A DNA stretch of 64,000 nt from Peptacetobacter hominis. GTDB lineage: Bacteria; Bacillota; Clostridia; Peptostreptococcales; Peptostreptococcaceae. Location: positions 1-64,000 of the forward strand of contig NZ_SGJB01000001.1 of the NCBI RefSeq assembly GCF_006861675.1, read 5' to 3'. Under the pieces are notes generated by a model, which did not search any database, had not been told where the DNA came from, and worked only from the letters and a program-made list of their open reading frames with translations. How positions within the stretch are numbered: position 1 is the first letter of the stretch; each line of letters starts with the position of its first letter. A program made the translations under genes and the position numbers. Of the stretch, positions 44,758-54,264 are shown piece after piece.

Positions 44758-47073
44758 ATGCACGATAAAGGGTTACATGAGAATGAAAAGATAAAGGAAT
44801 TTAATAGGAATGAAAAAGTAAAGGAAATCTTTGCCGATGACAGCGCGGAATCGGATGCAGACTTAATAAATATACTCGAAAAAGTAAAATCATATGCACC
44901 AAACAGCGATCTTGATATGATTGTAAAGGCATATAAACTTGCAAAATACGCTCACGAAGGACAGTTCAGAAAATCAGGCGAACCTTATTTTATACATCCT
45001 ATAGCTGTTGCAAATATACTTTGTGACATGCAGCTTGATATAGAAACTATAGCAGGCGGACTTCTTCACGATGTAGTTGAAGATACAGAATTTACATATG
45101 AAGATATAAAAAGAATATTCAACAAGGAAGTTGCAGACCTTGTAGATGGAGTTACAAAACTTGGTAAAATAAAATACCGTTCAAAAGAGGAAACCCAGTC
45201 AGAAAATCTTAGAAAGATGTTTCTTGCTATGGCAAAGGATATAAGGGTTATACTTATAAAACTTGCGGACAGACTTCACAACATGAGGACTCTTAACTAT
45301 ATGGATCCGGAAAAAGCAAAATACAAGGCTACGGAGACTCTTGAAATATATGGCGGAATAGCTCATAGACTTGGTATATCAAAAATTAAATGGGAACTTG
45401 AAGATCTTGCTCTAAGATATATAGACCATGATGGATACTATGAACTTGTAGAAAAAGTTTCTATGAAGAGAAGTCAGAGAGAGGCTTATATAGATAAGAT
45501 AGTAACATGTCTTAAAGAAAAATTTGATGAAATGGATATACCATGCGATGTATATGGAAGACCAAAGCATTTCTATAGTATATATAGAAAAATGAAGAAA
45601 AAACACAAGACCTTTGAGGAAATATTTGACCTTACAGCTGTAAGGATACTTGTGGATACAGTTAAGGATTGTTATGCAGTGCTTGGTGTGGTTCATACAT
45701 TATGGAAACCAATCCCTGGAAGATTCAAAGATTATATAGCAATGCCTAAACCTAATATGTATCAGTCTCTTCATACAACAGTTGTAGGACCTGATGGAGA
45801 AGCTGTTGAAATACAGATAAGAACTCATGAAATGCACAATATAGCTGAATATGGTATAGCAGCGCACTGGAAATATAAAGAAGGAATCTCAAACTCAAAA
45901 GAAGACAAAATAGAGGAGAAACTTCAGTGGCTTAGACAGATGATGGAATGGGAGCGGGACCTTAAAGATCCTCACGAATTTATGGATGCCCTTAAGGAGG
46001 ATGTATTTTCAAGCCAGGTTTATGTATTTACACCTCAGGGCGATGTAATAGAGCTTCCAGCTGGATCATCTCCAATAGATTTTGCATACAGAGTACATAC
46101 CAATATAGGTAATAAATGTGTCGGTGCAAAAGTCGATGGAAGGATGGTTCCTCTTGACTACAGACTTCAGAATGGTAACATAGTTGAAGTTCTGACTGCA
46201 TCAAACTCTCCAGGACCTAGCAGAGACTGGCTTAATATAGTAAAAACTCCTAATGCAAAGAGTAGAATAAGACAGTTCTTTAAAAAGGAAAGAAGAGAAG
46301 AAAATATAGAAAGAGGAAATGCAATTCTTGAAAAAGAATTTAAAAAACACGGTATACCTACAACAAAGGATCCTATTGTAGACAAAAATATGCTTATAAT
46401 AGCCAAGAAATTCAATCAGCCTAATATAGAAGACCTTGTAGCGACTGTAGGATATGGTGGAATAATGGCATCTCAGGTTGTTACTAAGCTTAAAGAACTT
46501 TATACAAGAGAAATAAGACAGGCTATGAAAGAGAAGAAAGCCAGTCTTCCTGAAGATATCGAAAAGCACAATATAAGTGATACAGAATACAGCAAAAAGA
46601 GAAAGAAAGTTCCTTCAAAAGGAGTAATTGTCGAAGGACTTGATAATATACTTGTAAGATTTGCTAAATGCTGTAATCCGCTTCCTGGAGATGATATAGT
46701 GGGATATATAACAAAAGGAAGAGGAGTCGCTGTTCATAGAGCAGACTGTGTAAATGTACATAATACAAATGATGAATTCTTCAAAAAAAGAATGATAAAA
46801 GTATCCTGGGCAAACAGTGACAATCAGGATGAAACATTTGAGGCAGAAGTTCAGATAAAGGCTGTAGATAGAAGAGGTATAGTAAACGAAATAACTCATA
46901 TAGTTGCAAATGAAAAGCTTAGTCTGAATGGAATAAATGCAAGAAAAGGAAAAGACTCTGAAGTTACAATAAATCTGCTTATAGAAGTAGGTGGTACAGA
47001 GCAGCTTAACTACATAATGAAAAAAATAAAAGCTGTTCCAGGAGTTGAAAGTATATACAGAATGAGCAATTAA
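44758..47073 (+). CDS. relA: Bifunctional (p)ppGpp synthetase/hydrolase (Rel)
   Basis: 771 residues. Domain order: HD hydrolase (about 60-215; HEGQFRKSGEPYFIHP, LLHDVVEDTEFT), RelA_SpoT synthetase (about 265-375; YGRPKHFYSIYRKMKKKHKTF, KDYIAMPKPNMYQSLHTTVVGP), TGS (about 425-485; VYVFTPQGDVIELPAGSSPIDFAYRVHT), zinc-finger/helical part (CCNPLPGDDIVGY), and ACT (about 695-771). Both active sites look complete, so it should make and break (p)ppGpp. It lies in the conserved apt-rel-dtd order. Cytoplasmic, ribosome-associated. Confidence 0.96.
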   Translation: MHDKGLHENEKIKEFNRNEKVKEIFADDSAESDADLINILEKVKSYAPNSDLDMIVKAYKLAKYAHEGQFRKSGEPYFIHPIAVANILCDMQLDIETIAGGLLHDVVEDTEFTYEDIKRIFNKEVADLVDGVTKLGKIKYRSKEETQSENLRKMFLAMAKDIRVILIKLADRLHNMRTLNYMDPEKAKYKATETLEIYGGIAHRLGISKIKWELEDLALRYIDHDGYYELVEKVSMKRSQREAYIDKIVTCLKEKFDEMDIPCDVYGRPKHFYSIYRKMKKKHKTFEEIFDLTAVRILVDTVKDCYAVLGVVHTLWKPIPGRFKDYIAMPKPNMYQSLHTTVVGPDGEAVEIQIRTHEMHNIAEYGIAAHWKYKEGISNSKEDKIEEKLQWLRQMMEWERDLKDPHEFMDALKEDVFSSQVYVFTPQGDVIELPAGSSPIDFAYRVHTNIGNKCVGAKVDGRMVPLDYRLQNGNIVEVLTASNSPGPSRDWLNIVKTPNAKSRIRQFFKKERREENIERGNAILEKEFKKHGIPTTKDPIVDKNMLIIAKKFNQPNIEDLVATVGYGGIMASQVVTKLKELYTREIRQAMKEKKASLPEDIEKHNISDTEYSKKRKKVPSKGVIVEGLDNILVRFAKCCNPLPGDDIVGYITKGRGVAVHRADCVNVHNTNDEFFKKRMIKVSWANSDNQDETFEAEVQIKAVDRRGIVNEITHIVANEKLSLNGINARKGKDSEVTINLLIEVGGTEQLNYIMKKIKAVPGVESIYRMSN

Positions 47074-47094
47074 TTACATCGATAGGAGGAGACT

Positions 47095-47544
47095 ATGAGA
47101 GCTGTTGTTCAGAGAGTATCCCATGCAAAAGTCACTGTAGATGGAAATGTAACAGGACAGATAGAAAAAGGACTTCTTGTTCTTATAGGAGTAACTCATG
47201 GGGATACTTCAAAAGATGTTGATTATATAGTAGATAAGACAATAAATCTTAGAATATTCGAAGATGATAATGGAAAGATGAATCTTTCGCTTAAAGATAT
47301 AGGAGGAGAGCTGCTTGCGGTATCTCAGTTTACACTTTATGGAGACTGCAGAAAGGGAAGAAGACCAGGATTTACCGATGCTGCAGATCCAAAGGAAGCG
47401 AATAGACTTTATCTTGAGTTTATAGAAAAAGCAAGAAAAAATGATGTGCATACAGAAACAGGAATATTTGGGGCAGATATGAAAGTTGAGCTTCTGAATG
47501 ATGGACCTGTTACTATGCTTCTTGAATCAGACAAATCTTTTTAG
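47095..47544 (+). CDS. dtd: D-aminoacyl-tRNA deacylase
   Basis: 149 residues with the chirality-proofreading motifs SQFTLYGD (SQxT) and [11 protein letters not shown] (NxGP). It removes D-amino acids, and glycine mischarged on tRNA-Ala, from tRNAs. AGGAGGAG precedes the ATG, 21 bases after rel. Usual length. Confidence 0.97.
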   Translation: MRAVVQRVSHAKVTVDGNVTGQIEKGLLVLIGVTHGDTSKDVDYIVDKTINLRIFEDDNGKMNLSLKDIGGELLAVSQFTLYGDCRKGRRPGFTDAADPKEANRLYLEFIEKARKNDVHTETGIFGADMKVELLNDGPVTMLLESDKSF

Positions 47545-47556
47545 GAGGATATATCT

Positions 47557-48192
47557 ATGGAATTAAAGAGAATCAATGATTTTTATACATCTACAAATGT
47601 TTATATAATATCAGATGAAGATACAAAGCAGGCTGCTGTTGTCGATCCAGGTGGCAGTCCTGATGAAGTAATAGAATATCTTAAAGAAGAGGGACTTGAT
47701 TTAAGATACATAATACTTACTCACGGTCATGCAGATCATATAGGATATGTAAAAAATATAAAAGAATATAAGGATGTTCCTATAGTTGCTCATAAAGATG
47801 AGAAGGATATGCTTAATGATGCATCAAAAAATCTCAGCGATAGAATGAGATGTGGAAAAACAGAATTTGATGCGGATATATATGTTGATGACAAGGATAA
47901 ACTTGAGCTTGGAAATACAAAATTATCTTTTATACATACTCCTGGGCATACAGAGGGAGGAATGTGTATAAGAGTTGAAAATAGTCTTATAACAGGAGAT
48001 ACTCTTTTCAGAGGTAGTATGGGAAGATGTGATCTTTATGGTGGAGACGAAAATAAAATGAAAAAGTCTCTTAAAAAAATAAAAAAATATGAAAATGAGC
48101 TTGCAGTATATCCTGGTCATGGAGATGCTTCAACTCTTGGACATGAAAAGGAAACAAATCCTTATCTTTCTTCAAAATATATAGGAAACTAG
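47557..48192 (+). CDS. MBL-fold hydrolase, glyoxalase II-like
   Basis: 211 residues. Metallo-beta-lactamase fold with the zinc motif THGHADHIGYV, later His in HTPGHTEGGM, Asp in TGDTLF and His in YPGHGDAST. Size and motifs match the short hydroxyacylglutathione-hydrolase-like proteins that follow dtd in many Clostridia. Glutathione is unlikely in this organism, so the real thioester or other substrate is unknown. Twelve bases after dtd. Confidence 0.9.
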   Translation: MELKRINDFYTSTNVYIISDEDTKQAAVVDPGGSPDEVIEYLKEEGLDLRYIILTHGHADHIGYVKNIKEYKDVPIVAHKDEKDMLNDASKNLSDRMRCGKTEFDADIYVDDKDKLELGNTKLSFIHTPGHTEGGMCIRVENSLITGDTLFRGSMGRCDLYGGDENKMKKSLKKIKKYENELAVYPGHGDASTLGHEKETNPYLSSKYIGN

Positions 48193-48198
48193 AATAAC

Positions 48199-48224
48199 CA
48201 CTATAGGGATTTTTCCCTATAGTG
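48199..48224 (+). terminator. Hairpin between the MBL gene and hemZ (weak terminator)
   Basis: CACTATAGGGA (48199-48209) pairs perfectly with TCCCTATAGTG (48214-48224) but is followed only by AAGTTTTG. It may be an attenuator or processing element rather than a full stop. Confidence 0.55.
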
Positions 48225-48246
48225 AAGTTTTGTTAAGGAGAAAAGG

Positions 48247-49788
48247 ATGATAAAGGTTATTTTAGAAGGTCATGATTATGAATATGAAGTATCAGAACTT
48301 ATAAAACTTTTTACATCTGATTTTGAATATACTTCAGAAGATGAAAATAGTGACGATACATTAATAAAAAATAGAGTATTTATTGAAAATAAAAACATAA
48401 TATCAGAGACAAGTGTGTATTCAAATGGAGATACGAAAGAGTATACTCAGTCAAAAGAAATTTATAAAGTATATGATAAATCTTATATGGAGCTTATAGG
48501 AGAACTTGAAGAAAAGAACGATAGAGAACATCTGCTTGAAATAAAAAAATCAGCAAAATGGGCGATAAAGAAAAGTCTTTTTCAGGCACTTAAAGGTTTA
48601 ATGCCGGAAAGTTATGTCCCATGGGGAGATCTTACAGGAATAAAACCTGTAAAAATTGTTCATAACCTTATGAGCGATGGTATGACTGACGAAGAAATAC
48701 TTGAGTATCTCAAAGAAGAACATTTTATAACTGATGAAAAGGCAAGTCTTGCACTTGAAATAGCAAATAGGGAGAGAAGTTTTATATATCCGACAGACTC
48801 AGGAAAAATTTCTCTATATGTGAGTATCCCGTTTTGCCCTACAAGATGTTATTACTGCTCATTCCCTTCAAATTCTACAGAGAAATACGGAAATCTTAGA
48901 AGAAAATACGTGGAAAGACTTCTTGATGAAGCCAGAGGGACTGCTGAGATAATAAATAATAAAAAATGGGAGATAGAGACGTTCTATATAGGTGGGGGAA
49001 CTCCAACAGCACTTGAGGCTGAAGATATAGACTATATGATTGAAAATCTGAAAAAGATATTCAATCTTGAAAATATAAAGGAATTTACTGTTGAAGCAGG
49101 AAGACCGGATACAATAACAGAAGAAAAACTTCTTGTTCTAAAAAAACACGGTGTAGACAGAATAAGTATAAATCCTCAGACTATGAACGATTCCACACTT
49201 GAAAAAATAGGAAGAAGACATAGTGTAGAAGACATAAAAGAGTGTTTTAAGATGGCTAGAAGACTGGGATTTGACAACATAAATATGGATATAATCCTCG
49301 GACTTGTAGATGAGGATGTTGAAATGGTAAAAAATACTCTTGAAGAGATAAAAAAACTTTCTCCAGAGAGTTTAACAGTGCATACACTTGCCATAAAAAG
49401 AGCATCAAGACTTAATATGGATATGGATGCTTATAAGGATACCCTTACCAAATATCAGGAAATGATAAAAATGATAGACATATCTATGAAATACGCAAGA
49501 GATATGAAAATGAATCCGTACTACATGTATAGACAGAAAATGATGCTTGGAAACCTTGAAAATGTAGGATATGCAAAAGAGGGTTACGAGTGTATATACA
49601 ATATGCAGATGATGGAGGAAAAACAGACTAATATAGCTATAGGAGCCGGTGCTATATCGAAGTTTGTATATCTTGATGAAAACAGAATAGAGAGAGTAGA
49701 CGATGTAAAAAATATTGAAATATATCTCGAAAGAGTAGAGGATATGATAGATAAGAAAAAAAGGGAGGTAGAAAAGAATGCTTACTAA
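48247..49788 (+). CDS. hemZ: HemZ-type radical SAM coproporphyrinogen dehydrogenase
   Basis: 513 residues. A HemZ-specific N-terminal domain of about 180 residues precedes the radical SAM core with SIPFCPTRCYYCSFPS (CxxxCxxC) and the GGG-T motif YIGGGTPTALEA. The C-terminal HemN-like part follows (YYMYRQKMMLGNLENVGYA). The family is annotated as oxygen-independent coproporphyrinogen oxidation, but HemZ/HemW-like members can instead traffic haem, and no other haem genes are in the window. It overlaps hisS by 11 bases. Confidence 0.88.
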   Translation: MIKVILEGHDYEYEVSELIKLFTSDFEYTSEDENSDDTLIKNRVFIENKNIISETSVYSNGDTKEYTQSKEIYKVYDKSYMELIGELEEKNDREHLLEIKKSAKWAIKKSLFQALKGLMPESYVPWGDLTGIKPVKIVHNLMSDGMTDEEILEYLKEEHFITDEKASLALEIANRERSFIYPTDSGKISLYVSIPFCPTRCYYCSFPSNSTEKYGNLRRKYVERLLDEARGTAEIINNKKWEIETFYIGGGTPTALEAEDIDYMIENLKKIFNLENIKEFTVEAGRPDTITEEKLLVLKKHGVDRISINPQTMNDSTLEKIGRRHSVEDIKECFKMARRLGFDNINMDIILGLVDEDVEMVKNTLEEIKKLSPESLTVHTLAIKRASRLNMDMDAYKDTLTKYQEMIKMIDISMKYARDMKMNPYYMYRQKMMLGNLENVGYAKEGYECIYNMQMMEEKQTNIAIGAGAISKFVYLDENRIERVDDVKNIEIYLERVEDMIDKKKREVEKNAY

Positions 49789-51040
49789 AGCACCAAGAGG
49801 AACAAAGGATATAACTCCTAAAGAATCATACAAATGGAATTATCTTGAAAATAAATTCAGAGAAATATGTGCCCTTTATGGATACAGAGAAATGAGAACA
49901 CCTATATTTGAACACACAGAACTTTTCAAAAGAGGTGTTGGTGATACAACTGATATAGTTCAGAAGGAAATGTATTCATTTACAGACAAGGGAGATAGAG
50001 ATATAACTCTTAAGCCAGAGGGAACAGCAGGAGCAGTTAGAGCATTTATAGAAAATAAACTGTATGCTGATACTCAGCCGACAAAACTTTTCTATATAAC
50101 TCCATGTTTCAGATATGAAAGACCACAGGCGGGAAGACAGAGACAGTTCCATCAGTTTGGGATAGAGGCGCTTGGAAGTGACAGCCCTTCTATGGACGCT
50201 GAAGCTATATCACTTGCAATGCAGTTTTTCAGAGAACTTGGTCTGAAAGATCTTAAAGTAAGTATAAACTCTGTAGGATGTCCTGTATGTAGACGGGAAT
50301 ACAACAAAAAGCTTAGAGAGTATCTTGATTCTAAGTCAGAAGTTCTTTGCGATATGTGTAATGAAAGAAAAGAAAAAAATCCAATGAGAGTAATAGACTG
50401 CAAGAATCCTAACTGTAAAGAAGCTATAAAGGATATACCTTATATGGCGGATAATCTTTGCGATGACTGCAAGGCTCATTTTGAGGAATTAAAAGTATAT
50501 CTTGATGAAATGCAGATACCATACGAAGTTGACAAGACTATAGTAAGAGGTCTTGACTACTACAAAAAGACAGCATTCGAGATAATAGCTGAAAACATAG
50601 GAGCTCAGAGTACTGTATGTGGTGGAGGAAGATACGATGGTCTTGTTGAGGATCTTGGTGGACCAAAAGGAACCAGTGGAATAGGATTTGCACTTGGAGT
50701 TGAAAGACTTCTTCTTACACTTGAAGATGCAGGTATAGAGATAAAAGATGAGACTTCAACAGATATATTCATAGTTACTATAGGGGACAAGGCTAAAGTT
50801 AAGAGCTTCAGTTTACTTAAAGAGCTTAGAGATGAGCATATAAGCGCTGATAAAGATCATCTTTCAAGAAGTGTAAAGGCTCAGTTCAAATACTCTGACA
50901 AGATAAATGCAAGATTTACAATAGTAATCGGAGATGATGAAATAGACAACAATGAGGCAACTCTTAAGGATATGAAGACTTCAGAGCAGCACGCAGTTAA
51001 ACTTGATGAACTTGTAAAAGAGATAAGAGAAAGATTATAA
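49778..51040 (+). CDS. hisS: Histidyl-tRNA synthetase
   Basis: 420 residues, class II. Motif 2 region FRYERPQAGRQRQFHQFGIEALG, the histidine-binding motifs VRGLDYYKKTAFEI and GGGRYDGL, motif 3 GIGFALGVERL, and the C-terminal anticodon domain are present. The start overlaps hemZ, with GGAGGT upstream. No T-box is present. hisS is often followed by aspS in Firmicutes; here aspS is 7.5 kb further on, behind several accessory genes. Confidence 0.98.
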   Translation: MLTKAPRGTKDITPKESYKWNYLENKFREICALYGYREMRTPIFEHTELFKRGVGDTTDIVQKEMYSFTDKGDRDITLKPEGTAGAVRAFIENKLYADTQPTKLFYITPCFRYERPQAGRQRQFHQFGIEALGSDSPSMDAEAISLAMQFFRELGLKDLKVSINSVGCPVCRREYNKKLREYLDSKSEVLCDMCNERKEKNPMRVIDCKNPNCKEAIKDIPYMADNLCDDCKAHFEELKVYLDEMQIPYEVDKTIVRGLDYYKKTAFEIIAENIGAQSTVCGGGRYDGLVEDLGGPKGTSGIGFALGVERLLLTLEDAGIEIKDETSTDIFIVTIGDKAKVKSFSLLKELRDEHISADKDHLSRSVKAQFKYSDKINARFTIVIGDDEIDNNEATLKDMKTSEQHAVKLDELVKEIRERL

Positions 51041-51049
51041 TGATACTCG

Positions 51050-51078
51050 GGAACAGTTACAACACTGTTCCTTTTTTT
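51050..51078 (+). terminator. Terminator of the hemZ-hisS end of the operon
   Basis: GGAACAG (51050-51056) pairs with CTGTTCC (51065-51071) and seven T follow. Confidence 0.85.
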
Positions 51079-51135
51079 ATGTGTATATTGATGCTACAAT
51101 TATACAAACAAAAATTTATCCAGAGAGGTGAAGTT

Positions 51136-51789
51136 ATGCTAAAACGTTTCACAGAAGTAGAAGGAAAATATATAGAAAAAATAATAGGACAGGAAAGATA
51201 TGCATTTTCAACATCAGACTATGTTGAATTCTATGAAATGCTTGAGATGGCAAATAGAGGTGGATACCAGGGGAATGTTATAAAGTTCTTTGATTTTGAA
51301 ACTGGTAATGTATATACACCTTTTGAAAAAAAGAGAAATATAATATACGGAAATCCGGTATATACAGATGGATATTATTATTTTCTTCAGGGTGATTATG
51401 ATAAAGGAGTACTAACGCTGTATAGATATATACCGGGTGAAATACTAGAGAAAGAAACAGAGCTGAATATAGACGATGTAAACTTATATAACTTACATAT
51501 TATGGGAACTAAAGTTTATGTCATAAGTAACAGTGAAAAGTTTGAATGTTATTATCCTGAGAAGATATCTTTTTCTGTTGGAGATAATGAATCAGCCATG
51601 TTTATAGAGGATGACAAGATATATTTTGAAAAGTGGATTGAAGAAGGATATGATGATGAAAATAATTGTATTACAGACGACTATAACTTTTATCATGTAG
51701 TGGTTGTCAGAGATTTTTATGGAAATGTTATTTCAGAAGAGGTTGGAAATCTTTACCAATCTCAGGATGGAAACTGGTGGATATCATAA
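51136..51789 (+). CDS. Unrecognised cytoplasmic protein, 217 residues
   Basis: Start ATG 51136 with GAGAGGTGAAG; the longer frame from 51040 overlaps hisS and its terminator and is rejected. The product is acidic and rich in Tyr, Asp and Glu, with repeating short beta-like segments (GNVYTPFEKKRNIIYGNPVYTDGYYYFLQ, VNLYNLHIMGTKVYVISNS). This suggests a beta-propeller- or beta-sandwich-like fold. No signal peptide, membrane helix or catalytic motif was seen. No family recognised. Confidence 0.75.
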   Translation: MLKRFTEVEGKYIEKIIGQERYAFSTSDYVEFYEMLEMANRGGYQGNVIKFFDFETGNVYTPFEKKRNIIYGNPVYTDGYYYFLQGDYDKGVLTLYRYIPGEILEKETELNIDDVNLYNLHIMGTKVYVISNSEKFECYYPEKISFSVGDNESAMFIEDDKIYFEKWIEEGYDDENNCITDDYNFYHVVVVRDFYGNVISEEVGNLYQSQDGNWWIS

Positions 51790-51891
51790 TAGGTTATAGA
51801 TATTGCACAATAAACGTGCGAAACAGCAATATATAAGTGATAGAATACCTATATATAAAACAGTATAATAATATATATAGGAGGGATGGAT

Positions 51892-52350
51892 ATGAATCTT
51901 GGAGCAAATCTTTCAGATGCCAGAAGGAAAAAAGGTCTATCACAGGAGCAGGTTGCAGAAAAACTGGGGGTAAGCAGGCAGACGATATCGAAATGGGAGA
52001 CAGATGAAACTCTTCCGGATATAAAACAGGCAAAGAGATTATCTTCCATATATGGACTAACACTTGATGAGCTTATTGAATTTGATGTAGATATAAAAGA
52101 AATTGAAGAATCTATAGAAAAATTATCCGAAGAAAAAAGCAAAAAAGTGGATTGGACGAAAATGTGGGGTAAAAAATATCCTGTTCTTGTTACATATCAG
52201 GATATAGTTGATACAACTGAATACAAAAAAGTGATACAGGAACAGCTTGATAAACTAAAAAAAGATTATGGATATAATGATCTTGACGCAATGCTTGTAT
52301 TTAAAGATATACTATCAAAAGTATGGAATAAAAAAATAATTATGAAATAA
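51892..52350 (+). CDS. XRE-family helix-turn-helix regulator
   Basis: 152 residues from ATG 51892; ATG 51886 is too near AGGAGGG. The N-terminal Cro/C1 HTH (about 5-60; LSDARRKKGLSQEQVAEKLGVSRQTISKWETDETLPDI) is typical. The remaining 90 residues are a charged linker and a short C-terminal domain not recognised. Its target is unknown: it could be its own promoter, or the ABC exporter operon convergent with it. Confidence 0.9.
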   Translation: MNLGANLSDARRKKGLSQEQVAEKLGVSRQTISKWETDETLPDIKQAKRLSSIYGLTLDELIEFDVDIKEIEESIEKLSEEKSKKVDWTKMWGKKYPVLVTYQDIVDTTEYKKVIQEQLDKLKKDYGYNDLDAMLVFKDILSKVWNKKIIMK

Positions 52351-52389
52351 AAATAATGGAGCAGTTTTATTTTCTGCTCCATTATTTTT
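52351..52389. terminator. Bidirectional terminator between the XRE gene and the ABC exporter
   Basis: AAATAATGGAGCAG pairs with CTGCTCCATTATTTTT; A- and T-runs on either side. Confidence 0.9.
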
Positions 52390-52392
52390 ATA

Positions 52393-54264
52393 TTATTCAA
52401 GTTCAAATGCACCTGTATAAAGTCTGTAGTATACGCCCTTCTGTTTTATAAGTTCATCATGAGGACCTCTTTCTATAATTCTACCCTGATCAAGAACCAT
52501 AATCTCATCAGAGTTTCTAACAGTAGAAAGTCTGTGGGCTATTACAAATACGGTTCTTCCCTTCATAAGGTTGTCCATACCTTTCTGAACTATAGATTCA
52601 GTTCTTGTATCTATAGAAGAAGTGGCTTCATCCAGAATCATAACAGGTGGATCGGCAACTGCAGCACGAGCTATTGATATAAGCTGTCTCTGTCCCTGAG
52701 AAAGTCCTGAGGCATTATGAGTAAGAACTGTATCATATCCATCTGGAAGTGATTTTATAAAGCTGTGAGCATTTGTAAGTTTTGCTGCAGCGATACATTC
52801 CTCATCAGTTGCATCAAGTCTTCCGTATCTTATGTTTTCCATTATAGTACCTGTAAATAGATTGACATCCTGAAGAACAACTCCGAGTGAACGTCTAAGA
52901 TCAGGTTTCTTGATTTTATTTATGTTTATACCGTCGTATCTTATTTTACCGTCGGCAATATCGTAGAATCTGTTTACTAGGTTTGTTATAGTAGTTTTAC
53001 CAGCTCCCGTAGCACCGACAAAAGCTATTTTTTCACCTGCTGTGGCACCTAGCTCTATATTATGAAGAACTATTTTTTCATCTGTATATCCAAAATCAAC
53101 GTCTCTGAATTCTATATTTCCTTTTAGAGGTTCGTATGTTAGAGTTCCATCGTGATGAGGATGTTTCCATGCCCAGATTCCATTCTTGTCATTAGTTTCA
53201 ATTGTTTTTCCGTCAGTTCTATCCTCAATTCTTACAAGAGTTACATATCCGTTGTCTTCTTCTATTTCCTCATCTATAAGCTCAAATATACGCTCTGCAC
53301 CAGCAAGTGCCATTGCCATCATACTACTCTGCTGTGCTATCTGAGATATAGGCATACAGAAAGTTTTAGAAAGATTAAGGAATGCAATTATCATACCTAC
53401 AGTGATAGAACCAATTCCATTTAGTGCAAGGTATCCACCAGCAGCTGCTATAAGTACATACTGAAGGTTACCAAGCTGCATCATTGCAGGCATAAGTATG
53501 TTTGCAAATTTATTGGCATTTGAAGCATCGTCGCATAACTCATCGTTTTTAATATCAAATCCCTCTTTTGATTCTTCTTCATGGCAGAATACTTTTATTA
53601 CTTTCTGTCCATTGATCATTTCTTCTATATATCCGGTAACATCACCTATTGATTTCTGTTGCTTTATGAAATATTTTGCACTTGATCCACCTATATATCT
53701 GGCACAGAATACCATAACAATAGTAACTGCAATAACTATTAAAGTAAGCGGAATACTATTTACAACCATTGCGATGAATATAACCACAACAGATACAACT
53801 GCTGATACAAGCTGAGGAAGAGCCTGTGATATAAACTGTCTAAGTGTATCAGTATCGTTTGTATAGTGACTCATTATATCTCCATGAGTATGAGTATCGA
53901 AATATCTTATAGGAAGTTTCTGCATGTGTTCAAACATATCATCCCTTATTTCCTTAAGAGTACCCTGAGATATTCTAACCATCATTCTATTGTATATAAG
54001 TGTTGAAATTGCTCCTACTGCGTAGATACACGCTATAAGAAAAATCATTCTTAAAAGGCCATCAAAAGACGGATTTATTTCGGTAAGCATAGGAGTTATA
54101 TAATCATCTATAAGAATCTGAAGAAAAAGAGAACTTGCAACAGTAGCTCCTGTACTTAAAAGTATACATATACATACTGCGGCAAAAGGTCCTTTATGTC
54201 TTCCAACTACATATGAAAGAAGTCTTTTTACAGTCCGAAAAATATTTAATTTTTTTCTTTTCAT
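52393..54264 (-). CDS. ABC exporter, fused permease-ATPase, subunit 2 of a heterodimer
   Basis: 623 residues: six transmembrane helices (about 20-320) then a nucleotide-binding domain. Walker A GATGAGKTT, signature LSQGQRQ, Walker B VMILDEATSSID with the catalytic Glu, and H-loop IAHRLSTV are canonical. An inserted segment of about 50 residues between the two parts (DRTDGKTIETNDKNGIWAWKHPHHDGTL) is characteristic of the longer partner in YheI/YheH- or BmrCD-like pairs. Its start overlaps the stop of the other half by one base. Likely drug or lipid export; substrate unknown. Confidence 0.92.
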   Translation of the reverse strand: MKRKKLNIFRTVKRLLSYVVGRHKGPFAAVCICILLSTGATVASSLFLQILIDDYITPMLTEINPSFDGLLRMIFLIACIYAVGAISTLIYNRMMVRISQGTLKEIRDDMFEHMQKLPIRYFDTHTHGDIMSHYTNDTDTLRQFISQALPQLVSAVVSVVVIFIAMVVNSIPLTLIVIAVTIVMVFCARYIGGSSAKYFIKQQKSIGDVTGYIEEMINGQKVIKVFCHEEESKEGFDIKNDELCDDASNANKFANILMPAMMQLGNLQYVLIAAAGGYLALNGIGSITVGMIIAFLNLSKTFCMPISQIAQQSSMMAMALAGAERIFELIDEEIEEDNGYVTLVRIEDRTDGKTIETNDKNGIWAWKHPHHDGTLTYEPLKGNIEFRDVDFGYTDEKIVLHNIELGATAGEKIAFVGATGAGKTTITNLVNRFYDIADGKIRYDGININKIKKPDLRRSLGVVLQDVNLFTGTIMENIRYGRLDATDEECIAAAKLTNAHSFIKSLPDGYDTVLTHNASGLSQGQRQLISIARAAVADPPVMILDEATSSIDTRTESIVQKGMDNLMKGRTVFVIAHRLSTVRNSDEIMVLDQGRIIERGPHDELIKQKGVYYRLYTGAFELE

